Assembly: GCF_000430785.1 (NCBI RefSeq)
Contig: NZ_AUMR01000055.1
Location: forward strand, 1-38,390
DNA length: 38,390 nt
Origin: Ectobacillus panaciterrae DSM 19096
GTDB lineage: Bacteria > Bacillota > Bacilli > Bacillales > Bacillaceae_G
Direction of reading: 5' to 3'
This document shows, piece after piece, positions 7,674-15,154 of the stretch. The stretch's first letter is position 1, and the number at the start of each line of letters is the position of its first letter. Below the pieces are notes generated by a model. The model did not search any database. It was given only the letters and a program-made list of their open reading frames with translations, and was not told where the DNA came from. The position numbers and the translations under genes were made by a program.

Positions 7674-9173
7674 ATGCTAAAACGAAGAATTGAATTCCTG
7701 TTTGTCTTAGTAATGATTGTCGCAGCTTATTTTGTGTTCTTTACACATGTTGCATTTTACTTGAAAGCTGCTTTCATCTCATTTTACATTGCAATTATCT
7801 TAATCAGTGTATATTCCTTAATGCTTGAAAACCGTACGGCCCAGCATACTTTATTGTGGATATATGTGTTAGTGTTCTTTCCGATTTTGGGGTATATATT
7901 TTATCTGTACTCCGGTCAGCTCTCCTTAAAAGGCTATCTATTCAAAAGCAAGCGGGTAAATGATCGGGAATTATTACGTACTATTGAAGCAAGGGATTAT
8001 GAACCGGATTTTTCATCCCTTAACGATCATCAGCGCTGTTTTGCTCAATATTGCGACCGTGCGGCATTGACAATGATGAACAACGCTACACAGACAAACG
8101 TTTTAAAAAACGGGGCAGAAACCTTTGAAGCAATTAAAAAATGCTTAAAAGAAGCACAGCATTTTATTCATATGGAATATTATATTTTCCGTTCTGACCG
8201 GCTCGGCAAAGAAATTATTGATATTTTAATGGAAAAAGCGAAAGAAGGAGTAGCAGTACGATTTTTATATGATGCAATGGGCAGCTTGACGTTTGCAAAC
8301 TCTGATGTGGAAAAAATGAAGAAAGCCGGTATTCAAGTACATCCTTTTTTACCAATCAAGCTTGGCTTTTTTAATCAAAAGTTCAACTTTCGCAATCATA
8401 GAAAAATTATCATTATTGACGGAAAAATAGGATTTGTCGGCGGACTGAATGTCGGGGTGGAATACCTTGGCGAAGATGAGAAAATCGGCTTCTGGCGCGA
8501 TACGCACCTTGCTCTTGAAGGAGCTGCGGTTCAAACCTTACACGCAGTCTTTCTATTGGATTGGGAATATGTCTGCAGCGAATGCTTATTACAAGAAGAC
8601 TCTTATATACAGCCAGCTTCTGCAAAAGAGGATGGATTGGTCCATGTAGTCGCGACAGGTCCTGACACACCCGATATGAGCGATTTCTATTACACAATGA
8701 TTTCATGCGCAACGAAGTCCATTTGGATTGCCTCTCCTTACTTTGTACCTAACGAATCAATTCGAACGGCACTCCGAGTCGCTGCTCGAAAAGGCATACA
8801 AGTACGCATTATGCTTCCTGAAATTAATGATGGTTTTTTAACGCAATACGCAACAAGGTCTTACATTCCAGAGCTACTGCGCTGCGGCATTGAAATTTAC
8901 TTCTATAAAAAAGGATTTATGCACCAAAAGGTTTTGATTGTAGATGGAGATGTCGCTTCTATCGGCACGGCAAATATGGACATGCGCAGCTTTCAATTGA
9001 ACTTTGAAGTAAACGTGTTTTTGATCGGATGCTCTTCCGTGCAAGATTTAGTGACGCATTATGAAGAAGACATAAAGGACAGTGAACGAGTGAGCCCTGT
9101 TCAGTTTTATAAAAGAAGTATGCTTGAACGTTCGAAGGAGTCATTCGCCCGTTTGTTTTCAGGGGTTTTATAA
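7674..9173 (+). CDS. cls: cardiolipin synthase (phospholipase D family)
   Basis: A membrane enzyme that joins two phosphatidylglycerol molecules into cardiolipin and glycerol. Two N-terminal membrane segments (about residues 7-28 and 33-65, LFVLVMIVAAYFVFFTHVAF and VLVFFPILGYIFYLYSG) precede two PLD domains. Each carries an HKD motif: HRKIIIID at 242-249 and HQKVLIVD at 417-424, both followed by GxxN/GTANMD stretches. The length of 499 aa is usual for bacterial ClsA-type enzymes. ATG follows GGAG. It is a single-gene unit closed by a terminator. Confidence 0.93.
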   Translation: MLKRRIEFLFVLVMIVAAYFVFFTHVAFYLKAAFISFYIAIILISVYSLMLENRTAQHTLLWIYVLVFFPILGYIFYLYSGQLSLKGYLFKSKRVNDRELLRTIEARDYEPDFSSLNDHQRCFAQYCDRAALTMMNNATQTNVLKNGAETFEAIKKCLKEAQHFIHMEYYIFRSDRLGKEIIDILMEKAKEGVAVRFLYDAMGSLTFANSDVEKMKKAGIQVHPFLPIKLGFFNQKFNFRNHRKIIIIDGKIGFVGGLNVGVEYLGEDEKIGFWRDTHLALEGAAVQTLHAVFLLDWEYVCSECLLQEDSYIQPASAKEDGLVHVVATGPDTPDMSDFYYTMISCATKSIWIASPYFVPNESIRTALRVAARKGIQVRIMLPEINDGFLTQYATRSYIPELLRCGIEIYFYKKGFMHQKVLIVDGDVASIGTANMDMRSFQLNFEVNVFLIGCSSVQDLVTHYEEDIKDSERVSPVQFYKRSMLERSKESFARLFSGVL

Positions 9174-9182
9174 GGAAAGTAC

Positions 9183-9223
9183 AACAGAGCCGTTCTTAAA
9201 CGAATGACTCTGTTATTCTTTTT
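9183..9223 (+). terminator. intrinsic terminator of cls
   Basis: AACAGAGCCGTTC and GAATGACTCTGTT pair around TTAAAC, followed by ATTCTTTTT, 10 bases after the stop. Confidence 0.8.
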
Positions 9224-9343
9224 CATACATCATGTTCCAAAATATAAAAAGGAATAGCAATATAAAAATGAAGTATCTTGTTATAAGGATACTTATCCGC
9301 TAAACTTAGCAGGAGGCTTCTTTCCTTGAGAGATAGCATTGCT

Positions 9344-9400
9344 TGTGAACTACCTGCCACCTAGCTTCGCTTGAAGAGGAAGACTTCTTTCGGAAAATGT
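9344..9400 (-). repeat. possible IS200/IS605-type end fragment
   Basis: On the minus strand CTTCAAGCGAAGCTAGG leads to GGCAGGTAGTTCAC, which resembles right ends downstream of tnpB genes in Firmicutes. No tnpA or tnpB frame is nearby. It is a resemblance only. Confidence 0.25.
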
Positions 9401-9428
9401 TAAAATTTAAAAGAATGAGGTTGAGAAT

Positions 9429-10526
9429 ATGCCGCAAACAAAAATATTCCGATTCGGCTATGGCATTTTACTGATTTTTCTTATTATCTGGGTAGGAACG
9501 AAAATCGATTTCATCTTTCGCCCAGTAGTCGCCCTTGTACAAACTCTTTTTTCTCCTTTTCTGGTAGCCGGGGTTTTGTATTATTTGTTTCGTCCTCTGG
9601 TGAACTATTTGGAGTCAAGAAAGGTGCGCCGCTCCCTTTCCATATTGCTTATTTACGGAGTGGCCGGGGGGCTTATTACTCTATTAGTTTATCTTCTTGG
9701 TCCAATCTTGCAAAAACAAATTAACAGTTTGGTTCACAACGGTCCAACATTGATTGAATCTGCTCGTGTGAAAATACAAGAATGGCAGCAAAACGAATGG
9801 CTCAATCGTTTCCAAAATAACAGCACCTTGAATTTGGAACAGCTTTCTGAACAAGTATCCAAATATTTATCTTCAAGCTTAAAAAATATTGGAACTAACA
9901 TCGCGAGCTTCATCGGTGTTATTACAAGCATTGTAACGGTATTCGTCACTGTGCCGTTTATTCTATTTTATATGTTGAAAGAAGGAGAAAAAGCTCCTCA
10001 GCAAGTGCTTCGTTTACTCCCTCCCTTACAGCGGAAAAACGGACGCAAAATATTGGCGGATCTCGATGCAGCACTGAGCTCTTATATTCAAGGTCAAATC
10101 TTTGTCAGCATTTGCGTGGGCGTCATGCTTTATATCGGTTATTTAATCATCGGCATCGATTACTCCCTCGTTCTGGCGATTGTTGCGATGTTTACGAATG
10201 TCATTCCATTTCTCGGCCCGATTATCGCAATTATCCCTGCGCTTGTTGTTGCGGTGCTGAATTCACCTTCCATGATTCTCAAGGTGCTCATCGTCATGGT
10301 CGTTGCCCAGCAAATCGAAGGAAATATCATTTCACCGCAAGTTATGGGCAGAACGCTTTCTATCCATCCGCTCACCATCATCTCCATTTTACTTGTAGCA
10401 GGAAGTCTCGGCGGGGTTCTTGGATTAATTCTGGCCGTTCCTATATATGCAGTTCTGAAAGTAGTTGTTCAGCATGCTTATCGTTTGTGGAAGCTTAGAA
10501 AAGAAAAGAACATGGAAAATACCTAA
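9429..10526 (+). CDS. AI-2E family transporter (UPF0118/PerM-type membrane protein)
   Basis: A 365-aa polytopic membrane protein of the AI-2E transporter family. Some members export autoinducer-2, others act as Na+(Li+)/H+ antiporters or have no known role. Two N-terminal helices are followed by a soluble, polar middle part (about 95-150, ESARVKIQEWQQNEWLNRFQ). The conserved C-terminal half has FVTVPFILFYMLKEGEKAPQ, YIQGQIFVSICVGVMLYIGY, the NVIPFLGPIIAIIPA loop and ISPQVMGRTLSIHPLTIIS. Seven or eight helices in all. ATG is preceded by GAGG. The substrate cannot be told. Confidence 0.9.
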   Translation: MPQTKIFRFGYGILLIFLIIWVGTKIDFIFRPVVALVQTLFSPFLVAGVLYYLFRPLVNYLESRKVRRSLSILLIYGVAGGLITLLVYLLGPILQKQINSLVHNGPTLIESARVKIQEWQQNEWLNRFQNNSTLNLEQLSEQVSKYLSSSLKNIGTNIASFIGVITSIVTVFVTVPFILFYMLKEGEKAPQQVLRLLPPLQRKNGRKILADLDAALSSYIQGQIFVSICVGVMLYIGYLIIGIDYSLVLAIVAMFTNVIPFLGPIIAIIPALVVAVLNSPSMILKVLIVMVVAQQIEGNIISPQVMGRTLSIHPLTIISILLVAGSLGGVLGLILAVPIYAVLKVVVQHAYRLWKLRKEKNMENT

Positions 10527-10562
10527 TTTTTTATAATATTCTAAACGAATGGATTTAGTTTT

Positions 10563-10690
10563 GCTATAATAAGTTTAACCATTAGAATCACTTCTTTTCA
10601 TAACATTCTTTCGACGTAAGACATGCCTCCTAGCATGTCTTCTTCTTTTTCTCCATTAACCTTCCTGAACCCCTTTTCTGGTTTCAATTT
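10563..10690 (+). promoter_or_regulatory. structured leader of the copy-1 gene (promoter plus two hairpins)
   Basis: An extended -10 TTGCTATAAT ends at 10570. About 45 bases later AAGACATGC-CTCCTA-GCATGTCTT (10618-10641) is followed by CTTCTTTTT, a good intrinsic terminator. A second small hairpin, AACC (10668-10671) with GGTT (10680-10683) around CCTTTTCT, is followed by a T-rich stretch. The start codon is 160 bases past the first terminator. Position suggests transcription attenuation; the signal is unknown. Confidence 0.5.
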
Positions 10691-10808
10691 TATTTTTTAG
10701 AAGTATCTTGTAATCTTTTTGTTTTCATTTTGCAGGATTTTTATTGTCTTTTATCTAAGAAATATATAAGCAATAAATATTATTACTCTGTGTGGAGGAG
10801 AAAATAAG

Positions 10809-11369
10809 ATGATAATAAAAGACCTGCTTGAAGAATTAAAGAAATCAGATAATACAGTGGCTGCCATTGCAAAAAGTATAGACGGTATTGGAGAAAAGAA
10901 GTTAAGAATTGCCCTTAGAAATGCCGGTTATGAGTTCAGAAATTCTGGGCAAACAGGATGGTACTATACAGCAGAACAAGGGGCAGAACCCTTAGAAAGA
11001 AGCATATTTGAATATATTTCTTCCTCCATTGATACATCTCAAGTCATACAGAGGAAGGCGAAGGTAATACAAACACCAGAAGATGTATTGCCAAGGGAAG
11101 AAACTAGCAATCTCTACCCTATCCCTCCTTTCAGTGAAGAGGAAATAGAAGTATTGAAAGCGCTAGCAAAGGACATGTTGCAAGAAAGAGAAAGGTTCAT
11201 GTTGCATAAAAGGATTATGGAAATTGGAAATGATAAAAGGAACAAGAAAACTTACTCCATTAGTAAGGGAGTTTTAAAGAAATTTGATGCCTTTGCAGAA
11301 GAGAAGAAATTCAATAAATCAGAGCTGTTAGAAGTAGCCCTTTTAGACTTAATGTGCAGATATGAGTAA
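10809..11369 (+). CDS. hypothetical protein with C-terminal ribbon-helix-helix-like region (copy 1)
   Basis: Function unknown. The 186 aa have three parts. The N-terminal ~70 residues (MIIKDLLEELKKSDNTVAAI, LRIALRNAGYEFRNSGQTGW) look like a small helical, possibly DNA-binding domain. A linker of variable length follows (SQVIQRKAKVIQTPE, PIPPFSEEEIEVLKALAKDM). The C-terminal ~45 residues (TYSISKGVLKKFDAFAEEKK, NKSELLEVALLDLMCRY) resemble ribbon-helix-helix proteins of the CopG/Arc kind. ATG follows GGAGG. A paralogue lies at 14409-15008, differing mostly in the linker. Plasmid- or prophage-derived regulators are the closest general comparison; a regulatory role is inference. Confidence 0.75.
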   Translation: MIIKDLLEELKKSDNTVAAIAKSIDGIGEKKLRIALRNAGYEFRNSGQTGWYYTAEQGAEPLERSIFEYISSSIDTSQVIQRKAKVIQTPEDVLPREETSNLYPIPPFSEEEIEVLKALAKDMLQERERFMLHKRIMEIGNDKRNKKTYSISKGVLKKFDAFAEEKKFNKSELLEVALLDLMCRYE

Positions 11370-11456
11370 AAAATCTTACCATACTGCACAGGAGCTTTAC
11401 TGTACTTGAAAATATTAACTTATATAAATCAACAGAGCTTCTGTATGGAGCTATTA

Positions 11457-11482
11457 GAGGGCTTAAAATAGCCCTCTTTTTT
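11457..11482 (+). terminator. intrinsic terminator of the copy-1 cassette
   Basis: GAGGGCT-TAAAAT-AGCCCTC followed by TTTTTT. Confidence 0.85.
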
Positions 11483-11520
11483 ATATTATCTACAAAGGTA
11501 GACCTTTACAGATAATATAA
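11481..11520. repeat. 40-bp near-perfect palindrome
   Basis: TTATATTATCTACAAAGGTA joined directly to its near-complement GACCTTTACAGATAATATAA (17 of 20 positions match). It begins in the T run of the terminator. Neither strand has a T run after it. GTAAAGGTC, part of one arm, recurs at 11554. Role unknown. Confidence 0.6.
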
Positions 11521-11605
11521 ACACCTTATAAAATCAAGGATTTTCATGTTCGTAAAGGTCCAAAATAACTTTACAAACGTCTATTACCACAGAAACATTT
11601 AATCA

Positions 11606-11917
11606 TTAATGATGGTCATGATGTCCAGCGTGATCCTGTGATTCTTTCTGCAATAATTTTAATTCTTCTTCAGAAATTTTTCCTACGATCACTTGTTTAG
11701 TTGGCATAACATGTAAATCATGGGCCGTAACATCTGCCTTAATATAGTATAGACCGTCTTTGTTAAACGTTTTTTCTGCACGATAAATTCCGTCTCCCTC
11801 ATACTGGGCTTCTATCACTTCATGATCTTTATTGTTATCTTTTTTCCATATTTCAAACTGGATATTAGTCGCATTATCTACTTTTTTACCCTCTTGAGTC
11901 AGCTTGATCTTTAACAT
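11606..11917 (-). pseudogene. truncated FixH-like (YtkA-like) domain protein
   Basis: The C-terminal ~100 residues fit the FixH-like/YtkA-like beta-sandwich seen in small Bacillus lipoproteins: LKIKLTQEGKKVDNATNIQF, EIWKKDNNKDHEVIEAQYEG, DGIYRAEKTFNKDGLYYIKA, then HVMPTKQVIVG and a histidine-rich tail (HAGHHDHH). The expected lipoprotein signal and first strand are missing. The open frame continues upstream to 12193 only because it runs through a repeat that also occurs at 18134-18259, so the original 5' end was replaced. The histidine tail hints at metal binding. Confidence 0.7.
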
Positions 11918-11978
11918 CTGTGACAGTTTTTTGGCATATCTAGCACATGACCAGAGAGCCAAAACTCGCACCATTGCA

Positions 11979-12100
11979 GCAATGTATAGAATCCTGCATG
12001 TCTCATAATATCGAAGAGTAAGAGAATCCCTTTCTACAAAAGGATTCTTGACGAAATCCAACTTCCGATAATGATATGTTATGTAAACTTCATATATATA
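11979..12100 (-). repeat. 122-bp repeat with internal hairpin, copy A
   Basis: On the minus strand it matches 18134-18259 along its whole length, with identical blocks such as TTTACATAACATATCATTAT and GGGATTCTCTTACTC. A 10-11-bp hairpin (AGAATCCTTTT/AAAGGGATTCT) is kept in both copies. It forms the 5' junction of the FixH-like fragment. Confidence 0.7.
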
Positions 12101-12214
12101 GGATTTTGTCTCATTTCCAGCTATTGAATCTATTCTTATGTGAAATCTACTTTTAACTATATTAATCGCCGTTCCAATTGCAACTAACAACACATAGAGT
12201 ATAATATCAACGAT

Positions 12215-12247
12215 AAAAAGGTTTCATGAAAGGATGAGGCTTTTTTG
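12215..12247. terminator. AT-rich bidirectional hairpin
   Basis: AAAAAGGTTTCAT and ATGAGGCTTTTTT pair (with G-T pairs) around GAAAGG. T runs are present on both strands. No obvious gene is served; it may be left from a lost gene. Confidence 0.5.
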
Positions 12248-12429
12248 TCATGTTTAAAGTTTCCATAGTTGTTTATTTCCAAGGGTTATAGCTCAGAAAC
12301 CAAAGTAGTGCCTACTTTGGTAAATATACTGTATCTCATATTCTTCATTTGATTTAGGATAAACATACAAGCAAAAGTAATCAACTGTAATAGGGTTGGT
12401 ATTATATTGCAAAAAAAGGAGGTTACTTT

Positions 12430-12834
12430 TTGTCTTTATTTAACAAATATAACAAACCAATCAAGTGTTGCTGCTCTTGTTGCCACTCTAATCCCTGTTG
12501 TTGTTCTCTTCCAGTAGGATCATTTTCATCATTCGGAGGAATACAAGTACCCCCACCTCCATCTCCAAGTCCAATCCCTACAACTAATTTATTGTACTTT
12601 ACTTTTTCTGACGGTCAAAAACTTATATATACAAATGCTGATGGCTTAGCGCAATACGGAACAACTCAGATATTATCACCAAGCGAAGTTTCCTATATTA
12701 ATTTGTTTATTAACGGTATAATTCAACCTCAAACTACTTACCTCGTGCAAGCAGGAGTATTAACGTTGTTAACACCAACAGCACCTGAAGCAGGTATACC
12801 GATAACACTTCAGTTTATCCTAATTAATCATTAA
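12430..12834 (+). CDS. DUF4183 domain protein with Cys-rich N-terminus
   Basis: 134 aa, probably a spore-associated protein of Bacillaceae; DUF4183 members are common there, but function is not established. The N-terminus is very cysteine-rich ([14 protein letters not shown]), followed by a glycine/proline spacer ([13 protein letters not shown]). The DUF4183 domain covers about residues 55-134 with [20 protein letters not shown] and a C-terminal beta strand ([10 protein letters not shown]). The start is TTG, fixed by AAAGGAGG 7 bases before it. It converges on a second DUF4183 gene at 12971-13255 and shares a terminator. Cross-linking of the Cys-rich head into a coat layer is a reasonable guess only. 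Confidence 0.8.
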   Translation: MSLFNKYNKPIKCCCSCCHSNPCCCSLPVGSFSSFGGIQVPPPPSPSPIPTTNLLYFTFSDGQKLIYTNADGLAQYGTTQILSPSEVSYINLFINGIIQPQTTYLVQAGVLTLLTPTAPEAGIPITLQFILINH

Positions 12835-12873
12835 AAAACACGAGTTCTCCTTTTGGAAAAAAACTCGTGTTTT
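12835..12873. terminator. bidirectional terminator between convergent DUF4183 genes
   Basis: AAAACACGAGTT and AACTCGTGTTTT form a 12-bp perfect stem with T runs on both strands, directly after the stop of the plus-strand gene. Confidence 0.8.
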
Positions 12874-12882
12874 CGTACATAA

Positions 12883-12945
12883 CTAGTTTACAACAAATTC
12901 TACGTGAACAGGGACACCTGAGTCGAGCGCAGCTCCGCTTTGTTT
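12883..12945 (-). pseudogene. C-terminal fragment of a third DUF4183 gene
   Basis: On the minus strand the frame KQSGAALDSGVPVHVEFVVN ends at TAG (12885-12883). It aligns with the end of the neighbouring intact protein (GGAALDTATPIIIEFIVN). The remaining ~75 codons are missing. The fragment lies just downstream of the intact gene on the same strand, as if a tandem paralogue was mostly deleted. Confidence 0.7.
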
Positions 12946-12970
12946 TGTTTTTTATAATTGATTCAAATAA

Positions 12971-13255
12971 CTAATTTACAATGAATTCAATTATAATTGG
13001 GGTAGCAGTATCAAGAGCAGCACCACCTACAACAGTTACTGCAGTAGTGGAAAGACCTGTTACAGTATCACTTGTTTGAAGTACACCATTAATATATAAA
13101 TTTACAACCGCAGGTGAAGAAGGAAATGTTGAAGTACCACCAGTATCATTGGTGAAATTTGTATTAGTAAATGTTAAGTCAGCACCTGCAACTGTACCGG
13201 TTGCTGCTGTAGTTGTAAATCTTCTTCCCGCCATGAACGGTTTAACTATAGCCAT
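12971..13255 (-). CDS. DUF4183 domain protein
   Basis: 94 aa, small and rich in Thr, Ala, Val and Gly, made almost only of the DUF4183 domain: MAIVKPFMAGRRFTTTAATG at the N-terminus, VVNLYINGVLQTSDTVTGLS in the core and a beta-strand end (IIIEFIVN). No signal peptide or membrane helix. ATG follows GGAGTGAG. It converges with the Cys-rich paralogue at 12430-12834 and is followed by a paralogue fragment. A structural spore-surface role is likely from the family's distribution but not shown. Confidence 0.8.
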   Translation of the reverse strand: MAIVKPFMAGRRFTTTAATGTVAGADLTFTNTNFTNDTGGTSTFPSSPAVVNLYINGVLQTSDTVTGLSTTAVTVVGGAALDTATPIIIEFIVN

Positions 13256-13474
13256 AAATACTCACTCCTTTCCTTTTTTAATTTATTAGGATTAGGTCTT
13301 TTCTTACAGATCCCGTTAATCAAAATAAGGAAGCTTGTCCTTTTTTACACTTTGTTTGGGAATCTTTCCAAGTAAGCATAAATCCTTTTCCTATTTTATA
13401 TATTTATTCATATATTATATTTTAGAGACGGACAATGACCTACAATATAAACCCAATTACGTGAATAAATAAGT

Positions 13475-13502
13475 AACTACCGATAACACTGATTATGTGA
13501 AC
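13475..13502 (-). repeat. 28-bp motif TTTACATAA...TTATCGGTAGTT, copy 1
   Basis: On the minus strand it reads GTTCACATAATCAGTGTTAT then CGGTAGTT. The same motif is at 15493-15520 (+), and its first 19 bases at 15118-15136 (+). It resembles the start of the A/B repeats (TTTACATAA, 7 bases, TTATCGG). Confidence 0.6.
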
Positions 13503-13505
13503 AAG

Positions 13506-13540
13506 AAATCCCTTCAACTTTACATGAAGGGATTTTTTTT
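13506..13540 (+). terminator. strong orphan terminator
   Basis: AAATCCCTTCA and TGAAGGGATTT pair perfectly (11 bp), then TTTTT. No plus-strand gene lies upstream, so it may end an unannotated transcript. Confidence 0.65.
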
Positions 13541-13573
13541 AGTTTATGAATAGATATGTTGAGTTCCAATAAG

Positions 13574-13724
13574 GGGTACCGCTCCATGTCCATCAAGCTA
13601 ATACTTTGAAATACCCCCAAAACGAAAATTTTATCCCTCTACAGTTATTTCTGAGAATTCGCCTCGTTTTTTTATTTTGGGAAACAACAAATTTCTTAAC
13701 TTGATGGATGTTGGGCACTACCCC
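13574..13724. mobile_element. IS231-type MITE (~129 bp) with diverged 11-bp target duplication
   Basis: Ends CATGTCCATCAAGCTAAT (13585) and, on the other strand, CAACATCCATCAAGTTAAG (to 13713) are inverted and match IS231/IS4-type termini. There is no transposase. Flanks GGGTACCGCTC and GGGCACTACCC differ only by transitions and fit the 10-12-bp, GGG...CCC-type target duplications of IS231. The left flank GGGGTACCGC equals the tip of Tn4430-type Tn3 ends, a known IS231 hot spot. Confidence 0.55.
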
Positions 13725-14149
13725 TGTAAGCATGTTTAGTCCTAATGCTTTTAAATTTCGTTTCTAGCAATCGTTTAGATGTTTTGGTAGTTCTTATTAA
13801 CCAGCAATTAAAACCTCTTAAAACAAACGTTAAGCTCTTTAAACTATAAGAATTAAGTTATATATAAATTTCCACTTTATAACTTGAATGATAGAAAAAC
13901 AAAAAGAGCAAAACCCTAGGATACAAAAGGCTTTACTCTTTCTCGTAAGTTATAAGCTATATAGAATCTTATATAGCTTTAATAATTGAGATTCATTCTA
14001 CACCCATCTCTGGCATCGGCCCCACCTACGCCAAATACCTTGATAGCCACCTGTGCTATCCAACCCATTTCTATTATAACTGAAAGCGGTTACATTGTAA
14101 ATAACAAATATTTTATTTTCATAATATTATTAATAACTAGATTTAGGTT

Positions 14150-14290
14150 TGCTATAATAATTTTAACCTTTAGAATTACTTCCTTGTTTGTGACATTCTT
14201 TCGACGTAAGACATGCAACTCCTATGCATGTCTTATTTATGTTCTTTTCTCTCTATTAACCTTTCTGAATCCCTTTTCTGATTTAAATTT
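14150..14290 (+). promoter_or_regulatory. structured leader of the copy-2 gene
   Basis: Extended -10 TTTGCTATAAT (TATAAT at 14153-14158). Hairpin AAGACATGCA/TGCATGTCTT (14208-14234) is one A-T pair longer than in copy 1. The second hairpin is AATC (14268-14271) with GATT (14280-14283), where copy 1 has AACC/GGTT: both sides changed and pairing is kept. Confidence 0.5.
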
Positions 14291-14408
14291 TATTTTTTAG
14301 AAGTATCTCGCAATTTTTTGTTTTCATTTTGAAGGATTTTTGTTGTCCTTTATCTAAGAAATACATAAGGAATAAATAGTATTTCTTTATATGGGGGGCG
14401 GAAATAAG

Positions 14409-15008
14409 ATGATAATAAAAGACCTACTTGAAGAGTTAGAGAAACCAGAAAACACAGTGGCGGCCATTGCAAAAAACATAGATGGTATTTGCGAGAAGAC
14501 GTTAAGAATTGCCCTTAGAAATGCCGGTTATGAGTTCAGAAATTCTGGGCAAAAAGGATGGTACTATGTAGCTGAGCAAGGAGTAAAACCCTTAGAGAGA
14601 AGTATATTTGAATATATTTCTTCATCCATTGATACAACTCAAGTAATACAGAGGAAGCCAAAAGTAATACAAACGTCAGAAGAAGTATTACCAGAGATAA
14701 CACAAACACCAGAAAAGGGATTCCTAGGGGAAGAAAAAAGCAATATCCGCCCCTACCCTACGCCTCCTTTCAGTGAAGAGGAAATAGAAGTATTGAAAGC
14801 GTTATCAAAAGATATGTTACAAGAAAGAGAAAGATTTATGTTGCATAAAAGGATTATGGAAATTGGCAACGATAAAAGGTACAAGAAAACTTACTCTATT
14901 AGTAAAGGGGTTTTAAAAGAATTTGATGCCTTTGCAGAGAAAAAGAAATTCAGTAAATCGGAACTGGCAGAAATAGCGTTACTAGACGTAATGTGTAGAT
15001 ATGAGTAA
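14409..15008 (+). CDS. hypothetical protein with C-terminal ribbon-helix-helix-like region (copy 2)
   Basis: Paralogue of the 10809-11369 product, 199 aa. An upstream in-frame ATG (14391) lies inside the GGGGGGCGG ribosome site; alignment with copy 1 places the start at 14409. The N-terminal block (AIAKNIDGICEKTLRIALRN) and C-terminal block (KKTYSISKGVLKEFDAFAEK) are strongly conserved. The linker carries an insertion (EITQTPEKGFLGEEKSNIRP) absent from copy 1. Conservation of both ends with a free linker suggests two separate functional domains. No known function is assigned. Confidence 0.75.
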   Translation: MIIKDLLEELEKPENTVAAIAKNIDGICEKTLRIALRNAGYEFRNSGQKGWYYVAEQGVKPLERSIFEYISSSIDTTQVIQRKPKVIQTSEEVLPEITQTPEKGFLGEEKSNIRPYPTPPFSEEEIEVLKALSKDMLQERERFMLHKRIMEIGNDKRYKKTYSISKGVLKEFDAFAEKKKFSKSELAEIALLDVMCRYE

Positions 15009-15092
15009 AACACCTTACCATACTGCACAGGAGCTTTACTGTATTTGAAAACATTAATAAATTAAAAATATGTCTGCTATATGGGGCTATTA

Positions 15093-15116
15093 GAGGGCTT
15101 AAAATAGCCCTCTTTT
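15093..15116 (+). terminator. intrinsic terminator of the copy-2 cassette
   Basis: GAGGGCT-TAAAAT-AGCCCTC-TTTTG, the same hairpin as in copy 1. Confidence 0.8.
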
Positions 15117-15154
15117 GTTTACATAATCAGTGTTATGGAAGGGAGAAGAAAATT

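Larger units (their letters stand above)
10540..11482 (+). repeat. duplicated cassette, copy 1 (leader + RHH-like gene + terminator)
   Basis: About 940 bases recur, diverged but collinear, at 14128-15116: extended -10 promoter, two leader hairpins, the gene, an identical post-gene stretch (TACTGCACAGGAGCTTTACT) and the same terminator. The two copies are in direct orientation about 3.6 kb apart. Confidence 0.85.
13256..14127. other. gene-free accessory stretch
   Basis: No supported coding region in about 870 bases. It holds a short repeated motif (13475-13502), an orphan terminator (13506-13540), an IS231-type MITE (13574-13724), and hairpins near 13895-13981, including a perfect one (AAGCTATATA/TATATAGCTT). 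Stop codons are frequent in all frames. A 104-aa open frame on the plus strand from 13986 overlaps the leader of cassette copy 2 and is not supported. Confidence 0.5.
14128..15116 (+). repeat. duplicated cassette, copy 2
   Basis: Collinear with 10540-11482: promoter, two hairpins, gene, post-gene stretch and terminator. Divergence is spread over coding and leader parts, so the duplication is not recent. Confidence 0.85.

Noticed and set aside
9344-9400. IS200/IS605 element or TnpB guide RNA
   Set aside because: Only a short resemblance to a right end; no tnpA/tnpB frame. Kept as a low-confidence repeat only.
10112-10498. 128-aa plus-strand frame inside the AI-2E transporter gene
   Set aside because: Out-of-frame shadow of a well-conserved gene with His/Ser/Arg-rich, non-protein-like composition.
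12000-12193. N-terminal half of the 195-codon frame as part of the FixH-like protein
   Set aside because: It passes through repeat A, lacks a lipoprotein signal and resembles no FixH-like N-terminus.
13986-14300. 104-aa ORF on the plus strand
   Set aside because: No ribosome site, composition of translated AT-rich DNA, and it overlaps the promoter and hairpins of cassette copy 2.
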